NCBI GenBank assembly: GCA_031274385.1 | Contig: JAISQH010000452.1 | Span: forward strand, 1-6,610 | Source of the DNA: Planctomycetaceae bacterium | GTDB taxonomy: Bacteria; Planctomycetota; Planctomycetia; Pirellulales; Thermoguttaceae | Direction of reading: 5' to 3' | Length of the DNA stretch: 6,610 bases | Shown: one piece after another, positions 6,169 through 6,610 of the stretch | How the letters are laid out: every line of letters starts with the position of its first letter | How positions within the stretch are numbered: the first letter of the stretch is position 1 | The notes under the pieces: generated by a model | Database searches by the model: none | What the model was told of the DNA's origin: nothing | The model's input: only the letters and a program-made list of their open reading frames with translations | Program-made: the position numbers and the translations under genes

Positions 6169-6193
6169 TTAACTTAAGCGTTTATTTTATCCT

Positions 6194-6231
6194 GTAGGCA
6201 AGGTAGGCAACCTAATTGAAAATTTTCAATT
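6194..6231. repeat. Tandem GTAGGCAA and an 18-bp perfect palindrome
   Basis: GTAGGCAAG is followed directly by GTAGGCAAC (6194-6211), a 9-bp tandem repeat. Three bases later AATTGAAAATTTTCAATT (6214-6231) is a perfect 18-bp palindrome with no loop. It may be a dimeric protein-binding site or just AT-rich chance symmetry. No adjacent gene start makes an operator role obvious. Confidence 0.45.
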
Positions 6232-6309
6232 GTCAATTAAATTATGACCTCGTCAAATTGAAAAAAAACATAGCACTTTTTTCTTCCTGTAAAAAATAAA
6301 TCGATAGGC

Positions 6310-6457
6310 AACTTCTAAAAACTCTTTTTTAACCACGAAAGACACAAAAAAACACGAAAGAATTTTTGTTATCATTTTTTATGATCACCGATTGACAGCA
6401 ATTGTATTTTTCGTGAAATTTTGTGTGTTTCGTGGTGAGTCTCGGTTTTTAGAAGTT
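6310..6457. repeat. MITE-like palindromic element, copy 2 (148 bp)
   Basis: This is the second copy of the element at 1168-1317, in the same orientation. It has the same termini (AACTTCTAAAAACTC at the left, TTTTTAGAAGTT at the right), AACCACGAAA near the left end, ATTGTATTTTT in the centre and GTGTGTTTCGTGG towards the right end. Differences are scattered and the length differs by 2 bp. The flanking base triplets are swapped between copies: GGG precedes the left end of copy 1, and its inverse CCC follows the right end of copy 2. The other two ends are GC-flanked. No target-site duplication or coding frame is visible. Confidence 0.8.
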
Positions 6458-6480
6458 CCCATTCATTTTTGTTTTTTCAT

Positions 6481-6496
6481 AGCCGCGCAGCGACGG
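6481..6496. repeat. Solo fragment of the GTCGCGCAGCGACG palindrome family
   Basis: AGCCGCGCAGCGACGG closely matches the inverse of the right arm of the palindrome at 629-673 (AGTCGCGCAGCGACG). No partner arm is nearby, so it appears to be a solitary half-element or a decayed copy. Confidence 0.5.
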
Positions 6497-6562
6497 CATT
6501 AGACTTGTTCCCAAACTTAAAAAAGAGTGTCATGGGGTTTTCGTTTTGTCAGCAGATGATCA

Positions 6563-6610
6563 GATTTTACAGATTTTCATCAAAAACGAATCTGTAAAAT
6601 CTGTAAAATC
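6563..6610. repeat. GATTTTACAGATTTT inverted repeat, running to the right edge
   Basis: GATTTTACAGATTTT (6563-6577) is the exact reverse complement of AAAATCTGTAAAATC (6596-6610), giving a 15-bp stem with an 18-nt loop. The right side contains CTGTAAAAT twice in tandem (6592-6600 and 6601-6609) and reaches the last base of the window, so the element may continue. 'Cagattttacagatt' palindromes are, from memory, another common dispersed repeat type. Confidence 0.65.

Noticed and set aside
6563..6610. CRISPR-like repeat at the right edge
   Set aside because: The units are an inverted repeat and a short 9-bp tandem, not regularly spaced direct repeats with unique spacers, and no cas gene is present.

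Overview
The window looks like an AT-rich bacterial chromosome segment, most probably from a planctomycete (Planctomycetota, Pirellulales-like). This is inferred from protein resemblance, not from a marker gene. Three things point there: a CinA-like/nucleotidyltransferase fusion whose GGGS and VPGAS blocks I associate with planctomycetes; a secreted multidomain alpha/beta-hydrolase-fold protein with an N-terminal 'KDGRVLEG' module; and start sites with no evident Shine-Dalgarno. Gene density is low. Two complete genes and one partial gene share the window with long AT-rich spacers full of palindromic repeats.

Layout: (1) 1-211, minus strand: the first 70 codons of a multi-pass membrane protein that runs off the left edge. 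(2) 212-1486: a 1.3 kb spacer between divergent genes. It holds a start-less 85-codon open frame that may be a gene remnant (348-605), a GC-rich palindrome (629-673) flanked by a perfect 15-bp inverted repeat, a 'GCAAAGACGCAAAGA' inverted repeat (1061-1133), a 150-bp MITE-like palindromic element (1168-1317) and a 10-12-10 dyad in front of the next gene. (3) 1487-2959, plus strand: a fusion of a CinA/PncC-like domain with a NadD/NMNAT-like nucleotidyltransferase. (4) 2960-3324: a convergent spacer with a decayed repeat and a good intrinsic terminator for the minus-strand gene. (5) 3325-5742, minus strand: a secreted 805-residue protein with an alpha/beta-hydrolase fold whose catalytic residues appear to be lost. 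(6) 5743-6610: non-coding, with nested hairpins (5922-6050), paired short hairpins (6121-6160), an 18-bp palindrome, a second copy (148 bp) of the MITE-like element (6310-6457) and a 'GATTTTACAGATTTT' inverted repeat touching the right edge.

The genes do not form an operon: the first pair is divergent and the second convergent. The fusion protein fits NAD metabolism through its C-terminal half, which keeps its signature motifs. Its CinA half has lost the residues aligned with the amidase Ser and Lys. The secreted protein has Gly in place of the nucleophile Ser and also lacks the usual Asp and His. Both large genes therefore carry a domain that looks like a pseudoenzyme. I see no defence system, CRISPR array, transposase, tRNA or rRNA. 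The most notable non-coding signal is the number of distinct palindromic repeat families packed into the spacers, some sharing modules.
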